From Dama dama (Eukaryota > Chordata > Mammalia > Artiodactyla > Cervidae): 64,000 nucleotides of DNA. Below are positions 1 through 12,944 of the stretch, piece after piece. Positions within the stretch are counted from its first letter, which is position 1. Each line of letters starts with the position of its first letter. The stretch lies in NCBI RefSeq assembly GCF_033118175.1, contig NC_083691.1, positions 60,230,001 to 60,294,000 on the forward strand. The letters are read 5' to 3'. The position numbers and the translations under genes were made by a program. The notes under the pieces were generated by a model, which saw nothing but the letters and a program-made list of their open reading frames with translations, was not told the origin of the DNA and ran no database searches.

Positions 1-271
1 TCCTTGTCCCTGATAGCCTCCCTGACCCTGGGAGCCCAGCCACGCCCACTGCTCTGCTCACGCACCCTCCCTGGCTTCAGGTCCTGCAAACCCAATGCTC
101 CATCTTGAGCTTCTAACAGCTCACCTGGTTTAGGGCTTAAATATTACCTTTATTCTTTCTGTGTATGTTTTCTGCCTCTTTGGCCAGATGGTGAACTTGC
201 TGAGACAGGTGGCTGTGCATGTGGCTACTTATCTTGTTGCCATTTCCCATGTCCCCGGGGTGGCTGGCAGG

Positions 272-410
272 GTACTGGGTGCAGAATGCTGGGTGCAGAG
301 TGTGGGCACACAGTGCTGGGTGCAGAGTACTAGGTACACAGTGCTAGGTGCAGAGTGCTGGGTATAGTGTTGGGTGCAGAGTGTGGGTGCATAGTGTTGG
401 GTGCACAGTA
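272..410 (+). repeat. Minisatellite, about 14-bp unit
   Basis: Roughly ten degenerate tandem copies of a 14-bp unit close to GCTGGGTGCAGAGT can be read by eye, with some units of 12-13 bp. The open frames across it simply translate the repeat. Confidence 0.85.
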
Positions 411-3400
411 GGTGATGACCTGACATTATCTCCTGGGCTCATCTAGTGCCTGTGAAGCCCATGGCTCCCTGACCTGGGAGGTGGCCAGGACCATTCCTGA
501 TGGTTGGATGGAGTCTGGTTTGAGCCTCTTGTTCTCCTGAATCTGGGTTGGGGGGGTGCTCCGTTGAACATGAGCCTTTGAAGATGCTGTCAAGATGATG
601 TGGAGAATTGCCAGGAAAGCAGCAACAGAAGGCTGTCAGGAGAGAAAAGAAGCTGAGAAATTTCTGGGTTTGCATTATGCTTGAGGGGTAGGGAGGCTGT
701 TCTGAGTTTCAGTGTTCTATGTGCAGCTGCCTCCACCGGCTTTGGTTGCATGAGGCCCATGTGCCTGAAGGCAAGTGGGGCGTGTTCACTCCAGATGGGA
801 GGGCTTCTCTGCTGTGGGAGTTGGGGGTGGGGGCTCAGGTCAAGGAGGCCTGGGGGCCTCTCATCCTGTGATGCTCATGGAGGACATGCTGCTAAGCCTA
901 GGCGGCCCTGCATGGTGGGGAGGTGAGCCCCCCACTCCCAGTGGCTGCCTATTCAGGGCATCCGCGGCTCCAGAGCCGGCACCCAGGTCAGCAGTGGCAC
1001 CCATTTCCAGTGACTTTCATGTCAGTTCCACAGAGGAACCACCAAAAGCTGAGCCGTATTTGATGTCTTTTCAGTCTGAAAGTACTATGTATTTTTAAAT
1101 GTTTGCATCTAATTAGAAGCATTATTTATGCTCACTACAGAAAATGTAGGATGTGTAAATGTATAAAAGTACTGTTTAAAGAAGGAAATAGAACTTGCCC
1201 TTCCCCTAATGCAGAGTGAACCTCGTTGAGCCTTTGTTGTTCTGCACACGTGTTTGTTTCCAAACATGATCAGTCACGTTTGTGCTGGGCTCTCCACTTC
1301 ATCCTTTGTTTAGAATATTTTCACTTTTTTAGAATGTTTTAAAGGCAGGATATTTAATGACTGTGAAACAGATCATTGCCGATATTTCCCTACATTGTGG
1401 AACAAGTCTCCTGTTAGACACCTGGGCTTGGTCCCATTCTTCTCTATGTTAAATAATATTTTATCTCATTGCTTCTAGTTGTATTTTTCCTCACTTCTAT
1501 TTTGGACTTTTTTCTCTTCCCTTCTGTCACTTTTCTAGCCACACATGCTGTCTGGCAGGACCTGTTTTGGTGAGGGCACAACAGGGCTCCCACCTGCCTG
1601 GCTGGGCCCGGACCACAGACTGGTCAGGGTTTGAGTCCACTCCACAGTGACCCAGGAGGGCAGGTGGGGGGGGGAGCCGGGGGCAGAACTCCCAGAAGTG
1701 GCGCCAAACCTGCCATGCCCACGGTTTGTGTGGCCTCTGGGTTGATCTGGTGGGATTGGCGAGGAAAACCCTCCTTTGGGAAACACCCAGCACTGCAGCA
1801 GAGACTTGCAGATCCTCACAGCTAACTGGAGTCTGCTCTTTCCTGCCAGCATGCATCACAGCCTGTAGGTCTGGACCATGTCTCCCCACATGGAGTCAGA
1901 GGCCACCACAGCTGAGGCCACCACAGCTGAGCACATGGGCCCTGGCCCTGCTTCTCCTGGTCTGAGCACTCATAGCATCACCAGCTCAGGCCAAGGACAG
2001 AAACCCGAGGGCTTGATCTCCTCACGCACACACCATCTGCACACCTAGCCCACTGACCCGTAGAGGATGGAAGGCAGGGAGCCCGTGCCAACCCTGGAGC
2101 CCTTTCCTCCAATGAGCCCAGTTTCCCAGGCTCCGTCATCCTGGGCTGTGTGCTATCAAAGTGGGATTGAGTTTCACCGAAAAGGAAGCGTCCTGTCTTA
2201 GCATCCCTGCTTTGCCACTGCCATCCTGAAATCCCTCTCCAGCATCCCTGGGGACAGAGCCCTCCCTGCCCAGGTCTGGGTAGGATGTGCGGGTTTATTT
2301 TCAATCCAGAGTCCTGTTCCTTGACACAACACAGCTTTGCTGCTCTGTGCTCTGTGGAGCTGGGTGTCCCGTGCCCACACTCCAGCCTAGCCCAGTGGCT
2401 GGGGGAGTCACAGCCTTCTTGTCTTGCTGTTTGTTGGGGGTGTGGCGGTTCTGGTCTGCAGTTGTTGTGTGCCCTTCCCCCACCCAGGAGACAGGTCACT
2501 CCAGCCAGAATCCTTTCTCCCATCAAGGATGTAGGTGCGGCTCTTTGGAGCCTTGGCAGTGCATCCCCTGCAGATAGAGGGGTGCTCTGTAGGAGGAGTT
2601 TGGTTAGCACACACCTTTGCATTCCTTTGTCCGATCAGCAAACGTCTGAGCACCTCCCTAGTCCTGCGGGGAGGCCCACCTGGAGGAGGCGCTGGCTGAA
2701 CTAGGCCTCAGCCGAACCCCAACATGGAGCCCACAGGTGGGGTGCTCAGAAGAGGGGCCTCACAGGTGATGAGGAGGATTTAGTGGTGGGGAGGGGAGGA
2801 GCTGTTGCCTCAACTGTTACAACGCTTTGGCTGAAGTCAGGACATACGAGGCCTGGAGCCACCCAGGGTCTGACCACTCGCCACGTCCACGTCACCTGCT
2901 CCCTGGTGCCCACTGCATGCCTAGCGCTGGGCCCCGAGTGAACAGCTGAGAGGGACAAGTCAGTTTCTGCCCTCAAGGAGCTCTGGTCCATGCAGGAGAG
3001 ACAGCTAGGATGTTAAGCTGCCCAGACACACATCCGCAGTGGGGGCATCAGGGGTGGAGTCTTGGGGGGGTCAGGGTGTGGCTCCGACACACCAAGTCCC
3101 CAGGAGGAGTCACTCCTGATGTCATGTTAGTATTATTATTTCAAGTGCTGTAAATCTTAGGAAAGACTGCCTTCTGCCTGCCTTCTTGGAGAATCCTTTG
3201 TAAAACAGTTGAAAGGAAGCCCACAACAGAGGGGAGGGGGGCGAAGAGGTGAGGCTCTGCCACCTGGTGACCAGAGATGACCGGCCCCTGGGGAGGAACC
3301 CCAAGCCTGCCCTTACCAGCACCTGGCCTCCTGAGCTGACCCTCAGGCATGCTCCAGGTTGGAGAAGCACCGTCCCAACCTGTTCCTTAGGGAGGACCCA

Positions 3401-3500
3401 GGGTGGGGGGCACCCGGTGCTGGGCTGGGAGGTTCTGTGGGTTCGGGGACATGGAAACCCTGACGTTAGGGCACCTGCACTTGGCAAATCTGAAACCGGT

Positions 3501-3612
3501 TCTGCCTGGAATATTCTCACAATCAGAGGGACATGAAGTACAAAAGAACCCCCTGCAAGGCTCTTTGCTCTGTTGTCAGCACCGGATGGAGGATGTGGTT
3601 GTGGTACGGGCT
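3501..3612 (+). repeat. Duplicated segment, copy 1
   Basis: This segment shares a long imperfect match with 5277-5408 in the same orientation. The match includes the blocks AATCAGAGGGACA, AGAACCCCCT and CTCTGTTGTCAGCACCGGAT. It is either a local duplication about 1.8 kb apart or two members of a repeat family I do not recognise. Confidence 0.75.
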
Positions 3613-5276
3613 CATTTATTTATTGATTAAAATGCTTACAAAGCCCCGCGTGTACAGCCAGGCTGAGCATTCAATTAACAGCCTGCAAAGAAGATTCAGA
3701 ACTGCTGGGTGACGAGCAGGCCATGCAGGGCAGCTCCAGGAGCGGAGGACTCAGAGCCAGCAGGGCCCCCCCACCAACAGTTTGGAGTCGGAGCACCGTG
3801 GCCCACAGTGCAGCTGCTGAGCGGGCAGGGAGGCAGGGAACCTCACCCGGGGTGGAGGACAGGGACGAGCTTGGCGGTGGGCGTGAGGGCAAGTGTCTCC
3901 AGCCGGGGGCTGGCCACCCCAAGGCCTCCTTAGGGAAGGACTTGGATGAGGCCCTGGTGCCAGCGTCTGGTCTCCACGTGGACAGCTCAGGGTGGCAGGT
4001 CCGCGTGCCTCAGTAGCTCCTTCTCCTCCATCCGGCCCCTCCTTCCCTCCACCTGCAGGGAGTGGACGCCAGCAGGACCGGCCCCCGGCTCAACCTGGTG
4101 CCCACTGCCCCCCACCTTCCTGGGAAATCAGAACAAGAGCTCTGGCTCTGGCCCCATCCCCTCAGGGATGCTGGTGGCCTGCTAGCCCTGTGCTTGGGGC
4201 ACCCAGGTCGCCTGGTTCTCAGTGACTGACAGCTACTGCCTCCATTCTTGTGAGCCAGCCGGTCTGCTCGAGACCTGAACTTGTCTAAAGGCTGCAGACA
4301 GCTAAGCGGTCACGTGTTTTCCTGGCTCTGCAGACGTGAGGGCTTAAAGGGTGGCCTGGGCCCCAAGTGGAGGCTGAGGGGGTCCTGAAGGAGAGGGGCT
4401 GGGCCTGGACTGAGCTGGAGAGGATGGATGGGGAGTGGGTGCTCTGCACCGAGATCCACAGGAAGTGAGGGGATGAGTGAAGAGGGGTCTGGTCCCCAGG
4501 CAGAAAACACCAGTGGAGGAGGGCGGACAAGAGCTCTGGCGGCTGCAGTAGAGCTGCGTGGTCCCACATGTGCTTCAGACCCCAGGGTCTGCGCTTGGCT
4601 CCAGACACTGTGATCTGGGCACACAGGTCTCTGCAGTGTGCTTGTGGCTTGTATACAGGAGGCTATGTCTTTCTCGACTCTATAACCAGCATGAGGTCTT
4701 TATTTCTCTCTTACCGTGACTTGAGACAGAAAAGTATCCACACCTGGCGTCCTGCCCACCAGTGACACTGGTGTTTAGCTCCCATTGCTCAGATATGCCT
4801 GTTGGGAAAGCGAATGTACAAAAGAAACTTTTCACAGACTGAACTTTCCTTTGGCAAACTGCCTTCATCCCCAAATCCAGCATCACACATGCCATCTGAG
4901 ACCTGTTACTGTAGCATCTTCAGGGACACCCAGTGGGGTCGGGGGTCAGGGGTCGGGGGTCAAGATTGATGCCAATTCTCTGCCCAGAGGCCCCTCTTCT
5001 GTGCAGCAGCACTTGAAACGGGGGTGTTTTCCCTTCAGTTTGGCTCTTCCTGGGGTCATGGATGGTTGAGGGGTGACTTGGGACCCAGTCAGAGGGGAAT
5101 CTCTGGAAGCTCCCTCTGACTGGTGGAGCTGAGGGGAACTTGTGTTTGTCTTTCCTGGCTTCACTTTGGGAGCAGCCCTGACTTCGAATGATGATCAGGT
5201 CACACTGAGAATGACCCTCCGTCATTCTGTGCACCTGTCCTGTTCTGTACCTGCGCCCCGATGTCATTTCCTCATT

Positions 5277-5408
5277 TTCTGCCTAGTTATTATATTCTAA
5301 TAATCAGAGGGACAGGAAATGCAGAAGAACCCCCTCGCAAGGCTTTCTTTGCTCACAGTCTGCTCTGTTGTCAGCACCGGATGGAGGATGTAGCCATGGT
5401 GCGGGCCA
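5277..5408 (+). repeat. Duplicated segment, copy 2
   Basis: Partner of 3501-3612. It carries about 11 extra bases near TTTGCTCACAGTCTGCTCTG and scattered substitutions, so the duplication is not recent. Confidence 0.75.
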
Positions 5409-5789
5409 ACATGGAGCCCCTAGCGGTGGATAGAGTCACACAGACCCTGGAGCTGATGTTTCTGTAAACCTCAGCCATGCTTGTTCATCGTGGTGCATCC
5501 AGGCTGGAAGAGCTTGGCACTGCCGTGGAGCTGACCTGGGCACCATGTGGCCAGTCCCGCATCTTGACCTCAGCCAGGGCAAGACTGCAGTGTGCTGCTT
5601 GGTTGAAAGACATGTCAGCTACTCAGAACTGGCACCGTGCTGATTTGAAAACTCAGAATCTTACAAAGAATCACAGATTTTAGTAAACAAAATGTATGAG
5701 GCCTGAAGGACAGAGTGCCCCGTCGCTCAGGTCTCAAGCCTCCCTTTCCTGTGGCTAGAATTCTAACAAGTTCAGTTCTTGGCCTTTTA

Positions 5790-6570
5790 TGATCTTTCTT
5801 TGTCTTTTATCACATGAATGCCCCATCAGAACCATTTTCAGGTGTACATTTGTCACCCTGCCTGGCTCCAGGGCCTCCCATCACCCCAGAGGGAACCTGC
5901 ACTCACAAAGCTGTCACCCTCCTTGCCCCACCCCCGCCCCCAACACTCGCTCTCTGACTCTGAATTCGCTTCTCTGGGGTTAGGGAATGATATAGGATGT
6001 GTCCTTTAGCGTCTGGCTTCTCTGTCTCAGCATGTTTATAATTTTCATCTGTGTTATAGCCTGTGGCAAGGTTCCCTTCTTCTTCTTCTTTTAAAATAAT
6101 ATTTATTTATTTGCCTGTGCCAGATCTTGGCCACTACATGCAAGGCTTCGATGTCCAGAGCAGCAGGTGGGATCTTTCCTGCTGCAGCACGCCAGCTCTT
6201 AGTCGTGGCATGTGAACTCTTAGCTGCAGCACGTAGGATCCAGTTCTCTGACCAGGGATCAAACCCGGCCGCTCTGCTTTGGGAGTGTGGCATCTTAGCC
6301 ACTGGACCACCAGAGAAGTCCCCGAATTTCCTGCTTTTTCAAGGCTGATACTCTGTGGGCTTACACGCATTTTGTCTCTCTACCACTTGTGGACATTCGA
6401 GCTGCCTCCGCCTCTGAGCTGTGGTGAGCAGTGCTGCATGGAACTTGCTGTGTGGGCATTTGCTTCAACACCTGTTTTCAGTTCTTTGGGGGTGTATTCT
6501 GGGGCATGAATTGCTGCGTCCTGTGGTAATTCTGCTTTTATCTTGTTGAGGAACCTCCAACAGCTCTTGG
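5790..6570 (-). repeat. Old L1 3' region, split by a CHR SINE
   Basis: Phrases typical of antisense old mammalian L1 3' ends are present: CATCACCCCAGAGGGAACC, GCGTCTGGCTTCTCTGTCTC, GGTGTATTCTGGGGCATGAA and TTGTTGAGGAACC. The 6088-6322 SINE interrupts it. Confidence 0.65.
6088..6322 (-). mobile_element. CHR-type tRNA-derived SINE
   Basis: Reading on the minus strand, the element begins GGACTTCTCTGGTGGTCCAG and contains the B-box-like GGTTTGATCCCTGGTCAG. It ends in an A-rich tail, seen here as T-rich sequence near 6088. This is the cetartiodactyl CHR SINE family. Confidence 0.85.
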
Positions 6571-6914
6571 GTTTTGTTTCCAAATGCACTAAGGTGGAAG
6601 CAGGAGAGACTATGACAGGTGGCCTGTCTGGAGGGTTGAGAAGGGATGGAAGAGGGGGGCCTGGCTCAAGCCCACCGGGGAGGGGACGTGTGTCCTCAGT
6701 GGCTCATCACTTCCACTGAGGAGCCAGGCGGGACCTGGAAATGGGTGGGACCCTCGTCTGTACCAGCATCCTCAACCCTGGCCTGATATCAGGACCCATC
6801 CTCCTTGGGCAGGGCCAGACCTCACCCTGACATCTCGAGGATGGGGTCTGTGTTTGTGGTCACTGCGGGAGGTCATGGTGTCACCAGGAGTGCAGCCACA
6901 GCTAGGGCATCCCT

Positions 6915-7050
6915 GGTCCTCACATTTGGGTGCTTGCTGTGTGCCAACTGCTCTGCCCTCTGTGTGTGTGATGCATTGAAGAGACTGAAGCCCAGAGGGG
7001 CTGCTAACTTAGCCCGAGGCCACACAACTCAGCCGACGTGAACCTGCCTC
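6915..7050 (-). repeat. MIR SINE remnant
   Basis: The block GCTTGCTGTGTGCCAACTG, followed by GACTGAAGCCCAGAGGGGCT and a CCGAGGCCACACAACTCAGC motif, is the antisense MIR pattern. Confidence 0.6.
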
Positions 7051-7936
7051 TCATGCTTTGTGAGCACAAGAGGATGAGAAAGGAATACTCTGGAGCTCAG
7101 TATTCAGCAGAATCTAGTCTCCTGGCTCACAGAAGGGATGCTCTCCCCGGGTAGTGGTGTTTGCTTTAAGCCCATTTCTGGCGGTCAACCTCAGACACCA
7201 AGGGTGGGTAACCCTCCCACCATGGCAGCAGGAGCCGAGGAGAGGGGTTGGCCTTCCAGGTACTAGTGGGCAGGAGCAGGTGCTGGGCTTGGGATGCAAA
7301 GGGGCCTGAGGAGGAGCAGTGAGAAGAGGTTTGGGGAGGGTTTTTGGCGACCTTCCTCCCTGAAACAGGGGAGAGGGAAGAGGCAGCGGAGAAGACCCTC
7401 TGAGCACCTGGGCCCATTGGGATGGGGCCCCGAGGCAGAAGGTGGCAGGCCTGAGCTGGTACCTGAAAGTGGGCAGAGGCAGTGGCGACCTGGGCAAGTA
7501 GCCAGGGGACCAGGAGGAGGGGCTGCGTGTATCGTGGAGCCTGTTTAAGAAAGCACGGCTTAGAATACAGTTTAGAAGAATGTGCTTTTCCTGAAATGAT
7601 TAAATTGATAAATCCTCAGTTACCTTCTAGAGGCTCAGGATTTCAATAACGATGCTTGGGTATAGCCAGGAGGGCAAGGACATGGGGCCCAGAGTCAGTG
7701 GGCCACCCGGTGGCCTGAACCTCAGCCTTTCCTCACTGCTGGCATGCAGACTGCCACTGCCGGAACGGAACAGTTAACTTTTTCACTCTCATCACCCCAG
7801 CCCTGGGGAAGAGTGTCTGTATCCTAATTTGCACGCGTCTGTCACTCTGCATCATCCTTATGGTTGTGTATACATTTGTCAGTTTCTTTAGATGCATAAG
7901 ACAAACCTGCTCCTTCATGAATCATTTCATGAATCT

Positions 7937-8147
7937 TTTTTTTTTTCTTTATTTGGGTGTGCTGGGTCTTAATGGTGGCACATGGGATGGGATATTCAGT
8001 CTTCGTTGCAGCACTTGGAATCTTTAGCTGTGGCATGTGAACTCTTAGTTGCGACATGTGGGATCTGGTTCCCTGACCGGTGATCGAATCCGAGCCCCCT
8101 GCATTGGAAGCACAGAGTCTTAGTCTCTGGACCACCAGGGATGTCCC
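7937..8147 (-). mobile_element. CHR-type tRNA-derived SINE
   Basis: A poly-T start at 7937 (the antisense tail) is followed by TTGGGTGTGCTGGGTCTTAA and TTCCCTGACCGGTGATCGAA. The element ends GGACCACCAGGGATGTCCC. It is in the same orientation as the copy at 6088. Confidence 0.87.
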
Positions 8148-8247
8148 TAATGACTCTTCTTAAAGGGACTACTCTCCAGCAGACTGTTTCTTACTCTGTA
8201 AATTCCTTCACCGCTCTGGTTTCATTTAATGTGGGCTTTAACTATAC

Positions 8248-8455
8248 TGGGCTTCCCTGGTGGCTCAGATGGTAAAGAATCTGGCTGCAATGCAGGAGAC
8301 ATGGGTTCAGTCCCTGGGTTGGGAAGAGTCCCTGGAGAAGGGAATGCAACCCTCTCCAATATTCTTGCCTAGGAAATCCCATGAACAGAGGAACCTGGCA
8401 GGCTACAGTCCATGGGGTTGCAAAGAGTTACTGGCCTCAACTTTTGTCACTGAGT
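8248..8455 (+). mobile_element. Bov-tA SINE
   Basis: It opens TGGGCTTCCCTGGTGGCTCA, with GGAGACATGGGTTCAGTCCC, CTTGCCTAGGAAATCCCATG and CTACAGTCCATGGGGTTGCA. It is a complete tRNA-derived ruminant SINE with the BovB-derived 3' part. Its open frames are repeat translations. Confidence 0.9.
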
Positions 8456-9164
8456 AGGGAGCTGGATGGCAGTAAGTGTACTCAATGGGCCATCACAGAC
8501 CCGCATAGGCTCCTGGGTCCAGCCCCAACCTTGGCCCCCTATTCACTGTCACCCATCCAGCCCCAACGCCTCTTGTCCCCACCTGGCTCTTGTGGGGCAG
8601 GAATGCCTGTCCACCTACGCCCTTGTCATTGGGAAGAATCAGGGAGCTTTTGAGATGTGTTGGGTGGTGTTTAGGTCTGAGATTAGGTTTCATGCAGATA
8701 TATCAGGATTTTTTCATCCAAATTGCAAAATTTCTGGTATTTAGGGATTTGGCGCTTTTGAAGGAAAGAGAGGGCAAAGTGGGTGAAGGCGAGTTCTGCC
8801 CTGAGGGCCGGCAGGAGTTTGACCTGGAGGTTGTGTGGGCTTCTGCCCAGCAGCCAGTCTGCTCTTGGTGCTGCAGGGCCTCTGACGTGGGAAGGATGAC
8901 AGACGGAGGAGGGTGAGGCTTACTCCACCCAGTTGATGCTGGGAAATGGCTGCCTGGTGGCTGGCGGCCCCTCGAGCTGGTTGGGGCCTCGGTGTGTTGG
9001 GGTCCCTCCTCTAGACACTGGCTCCCTGCCCAGCACAGGTGAGCCAGTGGGCATGTGTGTCCCTGTGCTCATGGCTGCTCAGGTGGCCTTTACACAGTCC
9101 ATGACATGAAGAGAGCTTGTCACACATTGTAGGAGTTCTGTTACTTAAGAAAAAAAAAAAGGCA

Positions 9165-9640
9165 TTACTTTTTGAGCAGTTTTACGTTCACAGCAAAATG
9201 GAGAGAAAGGTACAGAGTTCCCGTATGCTCTGCCCCCACCTGCACAGCCCCCACCATCCCCCCCACCCCCGATGGTACATCTCTTACAGGTGACGAGCCT
9301 ACATTATCATCACCCGGAGTCCACAGGCCACCTGGGCAATGATGGGCACGCTCAGGGTTGTACCATCTGCAGGTTTTGACAAATGTATAGGGACCTATTG
9401 GAGGAGGAAATGGCAACCCACTCCAGTATTCTTGCCTGGGAAATCCCATGGACAGAGAAGCCTGGTGGACTATAGTTCATGGGGTCACAAAGAGTTGGAC
9501 ATGACTTAGCAACCAAACGATGACAACGACAAGGACCTCTGCCTGCTGTTAGCATGTCATACAGAGTAGTTTCACTGCCCCCAAGAGCCCCTACTTGTCT
9601 TTCCAAGTCTAGAAGGTCCCCACTCCGTGAGGCCCTCTTA
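9165..9640 (-). repeat. Old L1 3' region, split by a Bov-A2 SINE
   Basis: GAGCAGTTTTACGTTCACAG, AGTTCCCGTATGCTCTGCCC and, after the SINE, CATACAGAGTAGTTTCACTG are typical of antisense old L1 3' ends. Confidence 0.6.
9397..9531 (+). mobile_element. Bov-A2-type SINE inside L1
   Basis: It contains GGAAATGGCAACCCACTCCA, TTGCCTGGGAAATCCCATGG and GGGTCACAAAGAGTTGGACA. A short duplicated GGACCT at 9391-9396 and 9533-9538 flanks it. Confidence 0.82.
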
Positions 9641-10377
9641 ACCCTTTGTCTTGGTCCTGGCTTCATGAAGACACTGAGGGCAGCCTTGTGTGGCATCTGG
9701 TGAGTTGGGAAGGACGTGGCCGGGAGCCCCGGGTGCATCTGGGGTACAGGTGACTGATGTCCTGATGGCATTGGTCCTGCTGGGCCTGCCCACGTGGCTG
9801 TCTCTGGGAGGCATGGGGGGGTCAAGAGGTGAGGTGCTTCCCATCCCTGTGTGACCACCTGTGGCCCCTCCGCTGGAAAGCAGGGCCCAGGCTCTGGCTC
9901 TTTCCTCAGCCCCCCTCAGCCCCCCGAGGCAGCTCAGGGCCAGATGAGCATGAGGAGCCAGGGGCTCGTCCCTGCAAAGAACAGGAAGCACTTGGCTGTC
10001 TCGGATTCCCCTGGGTTTCCCAATCCAAGGCCAGTTTCCATGGTCAAGAGGAGGCCCCTCTCCCGTGGGATCCACGCTTGTCCTCTGGGGCCACTGAGAC
10101 TCCCCCCAGCCTGAGCTGAACCTCCCAGCCCTCAGCTTTGAGGCCACCAGGACCCATGTCAAAATTTCACTCTTCATCCCACAGGACTCAGAACCATTGT
10201 CTGTGTGAAATCCCCATGAAATGTCCATGTGGAGGCAGGTGCTTCTGGTGGTAAGTCGCCTCCTACATGCAGACATACCACTTCTGGGGAAAATCACAGT
10301 GCCAGGGCTTGTGTGCCCAGTGGGCGTGGACTGTGGCCAGACCAGACTCGGACCCCTACCCTGCTCCATCATCTGTG

Positions 10378-10480
10378 GGACCCTGTACAACTCCCATAAG
10401 CTTTCTGAGCCACAAACCTGTGAACCAAGGATAATGTTGCATCTTGCAGAGTTTTAACCAGGGCCAGACAGACGTATGTA
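10378..10480 (+). repeat. Probable MIR remnant
   Basis: TTTCTGAGCCACAAACCTGT followed by AAGGATAATGTTGCATCTTG and GCAGAGTTTTAA matches the general MIR 3' pattern weakly. Confidence 0.4.
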
Positions 10481-12944
10481 AGGCATCATCAGAGGTTGTT
10501 CACAGGTGCTCAGAACACGGCTGTGGGTACCAACCGGCTTCAGCGAGGAAAGCCTGTCACTGCTGATGAGAATTAGTCAAAAGTCGCAGAAATGCGGCCA
10601 TGAGGGAAGGCCGGGAGCACGTCTGTCAAGGACTGCTGCTCTGTGCCACCTCTGAGGTGATGCAGGCAGTAAAGGAGCAAACCTCACACCCCCCGAGTCA
10701 CTTTTAATTAGGCTGTTCTCATCAAAACGCCGCTCCTTCACTCTCTTGCCACTTAATTTAGAAAATTGGTGGAGCAAGTGTGGCATGCAGATTGTCTCTT
10801 CCTCTGAACATCCTTCACTACCAAAGCCACCACAGACTGGAAGCATTTGAAGTGGAAATGAGTGGTCAGGGCACAGAGTTGTTGATTCCTGATTATCTGC
10901 TTGTAGTATTTTAAAAATTAGATTGTGCTTTGTTTCCATTTAACAGAGGAAGGAAAGTGTGTCAGTGGTGTTTTTATTAAAATAGAAATTTGACAAACAC
11001 TCTTCAGTGGCTTGATGGATTACAGGAGATGAGACCCACCCACAGAGGATGAAACTTTGCCAGATTAGGAGTCCTGACTGAATACAGTCGTTTTGTGGTT
11101 GCAGAGATCTGGTAAACATGAATGAACAACAGCAGTGTCAGATTGGTCCCTGCAGGCAGCCTGAGGAAAGGCAGATTTCCAGAGCAGAGGGAGGGTGAGG
11201 ATCTCCCTCTAATTGCCAGGATGAACACGGGAGATGTGAAAGGAGGGGCTTGTCTACATCTGACGTCAGAGGCCGGCCACGGGAAAACCAAAATCCTGCC
11301 CAGATTCCAGTAAGCTTCCACTACCTCCACAGTCCGGCATAGCAGGCCACTATGGAGTGGAAGCTGGGATCACTTCCTGCAGGTCTGAGCTCGGAAAGTC
11401 GTCATTCAGAGCCAAGGCAAATACTGCGTTTCAAGGAATGGATGGCTCTTAAAAAGTTACCTTGACAACTGGGAGGCGCAGCAAGGCAAGAGGATGGGCG
11501 GGAAAGAAGGAAAGGACTGAATAGGGTGGGGGACAGACAGACAGGATATCTGGCACAGCTTCTAACAGCCTGGAACCCCCAAGCAAGAAAGCCACTGTGC
11601 ATGAGAGCGGCCGGGCCAAGAGGAGGCCGAGCCACGCCTGAGAGCTGCCTCCCAGGACCGCCTGGCAGGAAGGCTGGCAGGAGCCCAGGACACGGAGCAA
11701 AGAGTTGAGCTGAAGTCAGCCAGGAACACCATGAGTCTTGAGGAAGCTTGCATTTCTAAATAAGGCCGTGAGTAATTTCACGGTGGGGCCTGCACAGCAA
11801 TGTGCATACTGGCTCTTGAGAGCTACAGCAAGGCTGGATTTGCTGAACGGGTGAATCTGCAGTGGCCTCCGTCAGATGTGAAAGGACAGTCCAGGGCAGA
11901 AACCACACTTAAAAGGTGCAGCAACTGAGCACAAAGAGTGCCTGGGGACATGATCTCCAGTTCATTAAGCGATGGACTGTCAGCTCAATCCTCGGTTTTC
12001 AGCAGAGAAGAATTCAAATGAGGACCCTCTCCACCTGGGCAGTCAGGCTTGCGCAGTCTGTGTGTTCACCACGTTGAGATCTGGGCTGACAGCTTTATTG
12101 CCATCAGTTTAAAGTTCCACGCTCAGGCCTTGTAATGTTCAGATGAGGCCAAGAGGTGGCGCTTTCCTGGCTCAGTGGGGATTTAACCAGTAGACAGACT
12201 CATAGGAAAGCCCAGTGTGGAACGTGCTGCCTGGCTGTCAGGGCTGCACAGGGGACTCTTCTACCATCTGTGTCTGTCTGACCCCAGGCGGTCTCATCAA
12301 AACATCAGCAGAGATGGGGGCTTCCAGTCGCTCTACTGCTTTTACTTCGCCTGTGTGCTGGGTTCCCAGCCGTACTCCCAGGAGGGGGCTTGGCCTCTGT
12401 GGACGAGGCATGGGACGAAGGGGGCCTGTACTTCTGAGGGGCATTCAGACCCTCTGGCTCATCAGGTCCTGGTCTGGAGGTCATCAGATGTTCAGTCCAG
12501 GCTGACACGAGGGCAGGTCCCCATCAGGCCAGTCATACCAGAGAGGATGCCCTGAAGAAGAGGCTGGGAGACTCCAACTCCAGGCTGTGTGCATGCTTCA
12601 TGAATAGGGACACACACGTGGGCTCACGGAGCACACAGCATCCCAAGGAGTGTTCCGTGAGATTTAAAGGAACAACCACAGTGATCATCTGCTAGTTGTC
12701 TGCGGCACCCCCACCCCCAGAAGGAATATAAGTGGAGATGGGAGGGGCATGAAATAAGCCCCCAACTCAGCAGTGTCCGGCATGACCCAACCTGGATGGC
12801 AAGGCTGCCTGCCTGTGCCCTCCTGCAGTGGCAGGAGTGTCCAGACGCTGTTCTAGACTGCCGGCCAGCCTGGCTTGCAGATGTTCATGCTTGTTGTCAG
12901 TGTAGGTCCCCAAAGGGCTCAGAGGGCTCACCTTTCAGTTTCTA

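Noticed and set aside
1978..2622. 214-codon minus-strand open frame
   Set aside because: Overlapping long frames on both strands indicate stop-poor GC-rich DNA rather than a gene.
8248..8455. tRNA-like box motifs in this and other Bov-tA or CHR elements
   Set aside because: They belong to SINEs and are not functional tRNA genes.
9638..10390. 250-codon minus-strand open frame
   Set aside because: It starts in an old L1 remnant, has no family signature and lies in a stop-poor GC-rich stretch.
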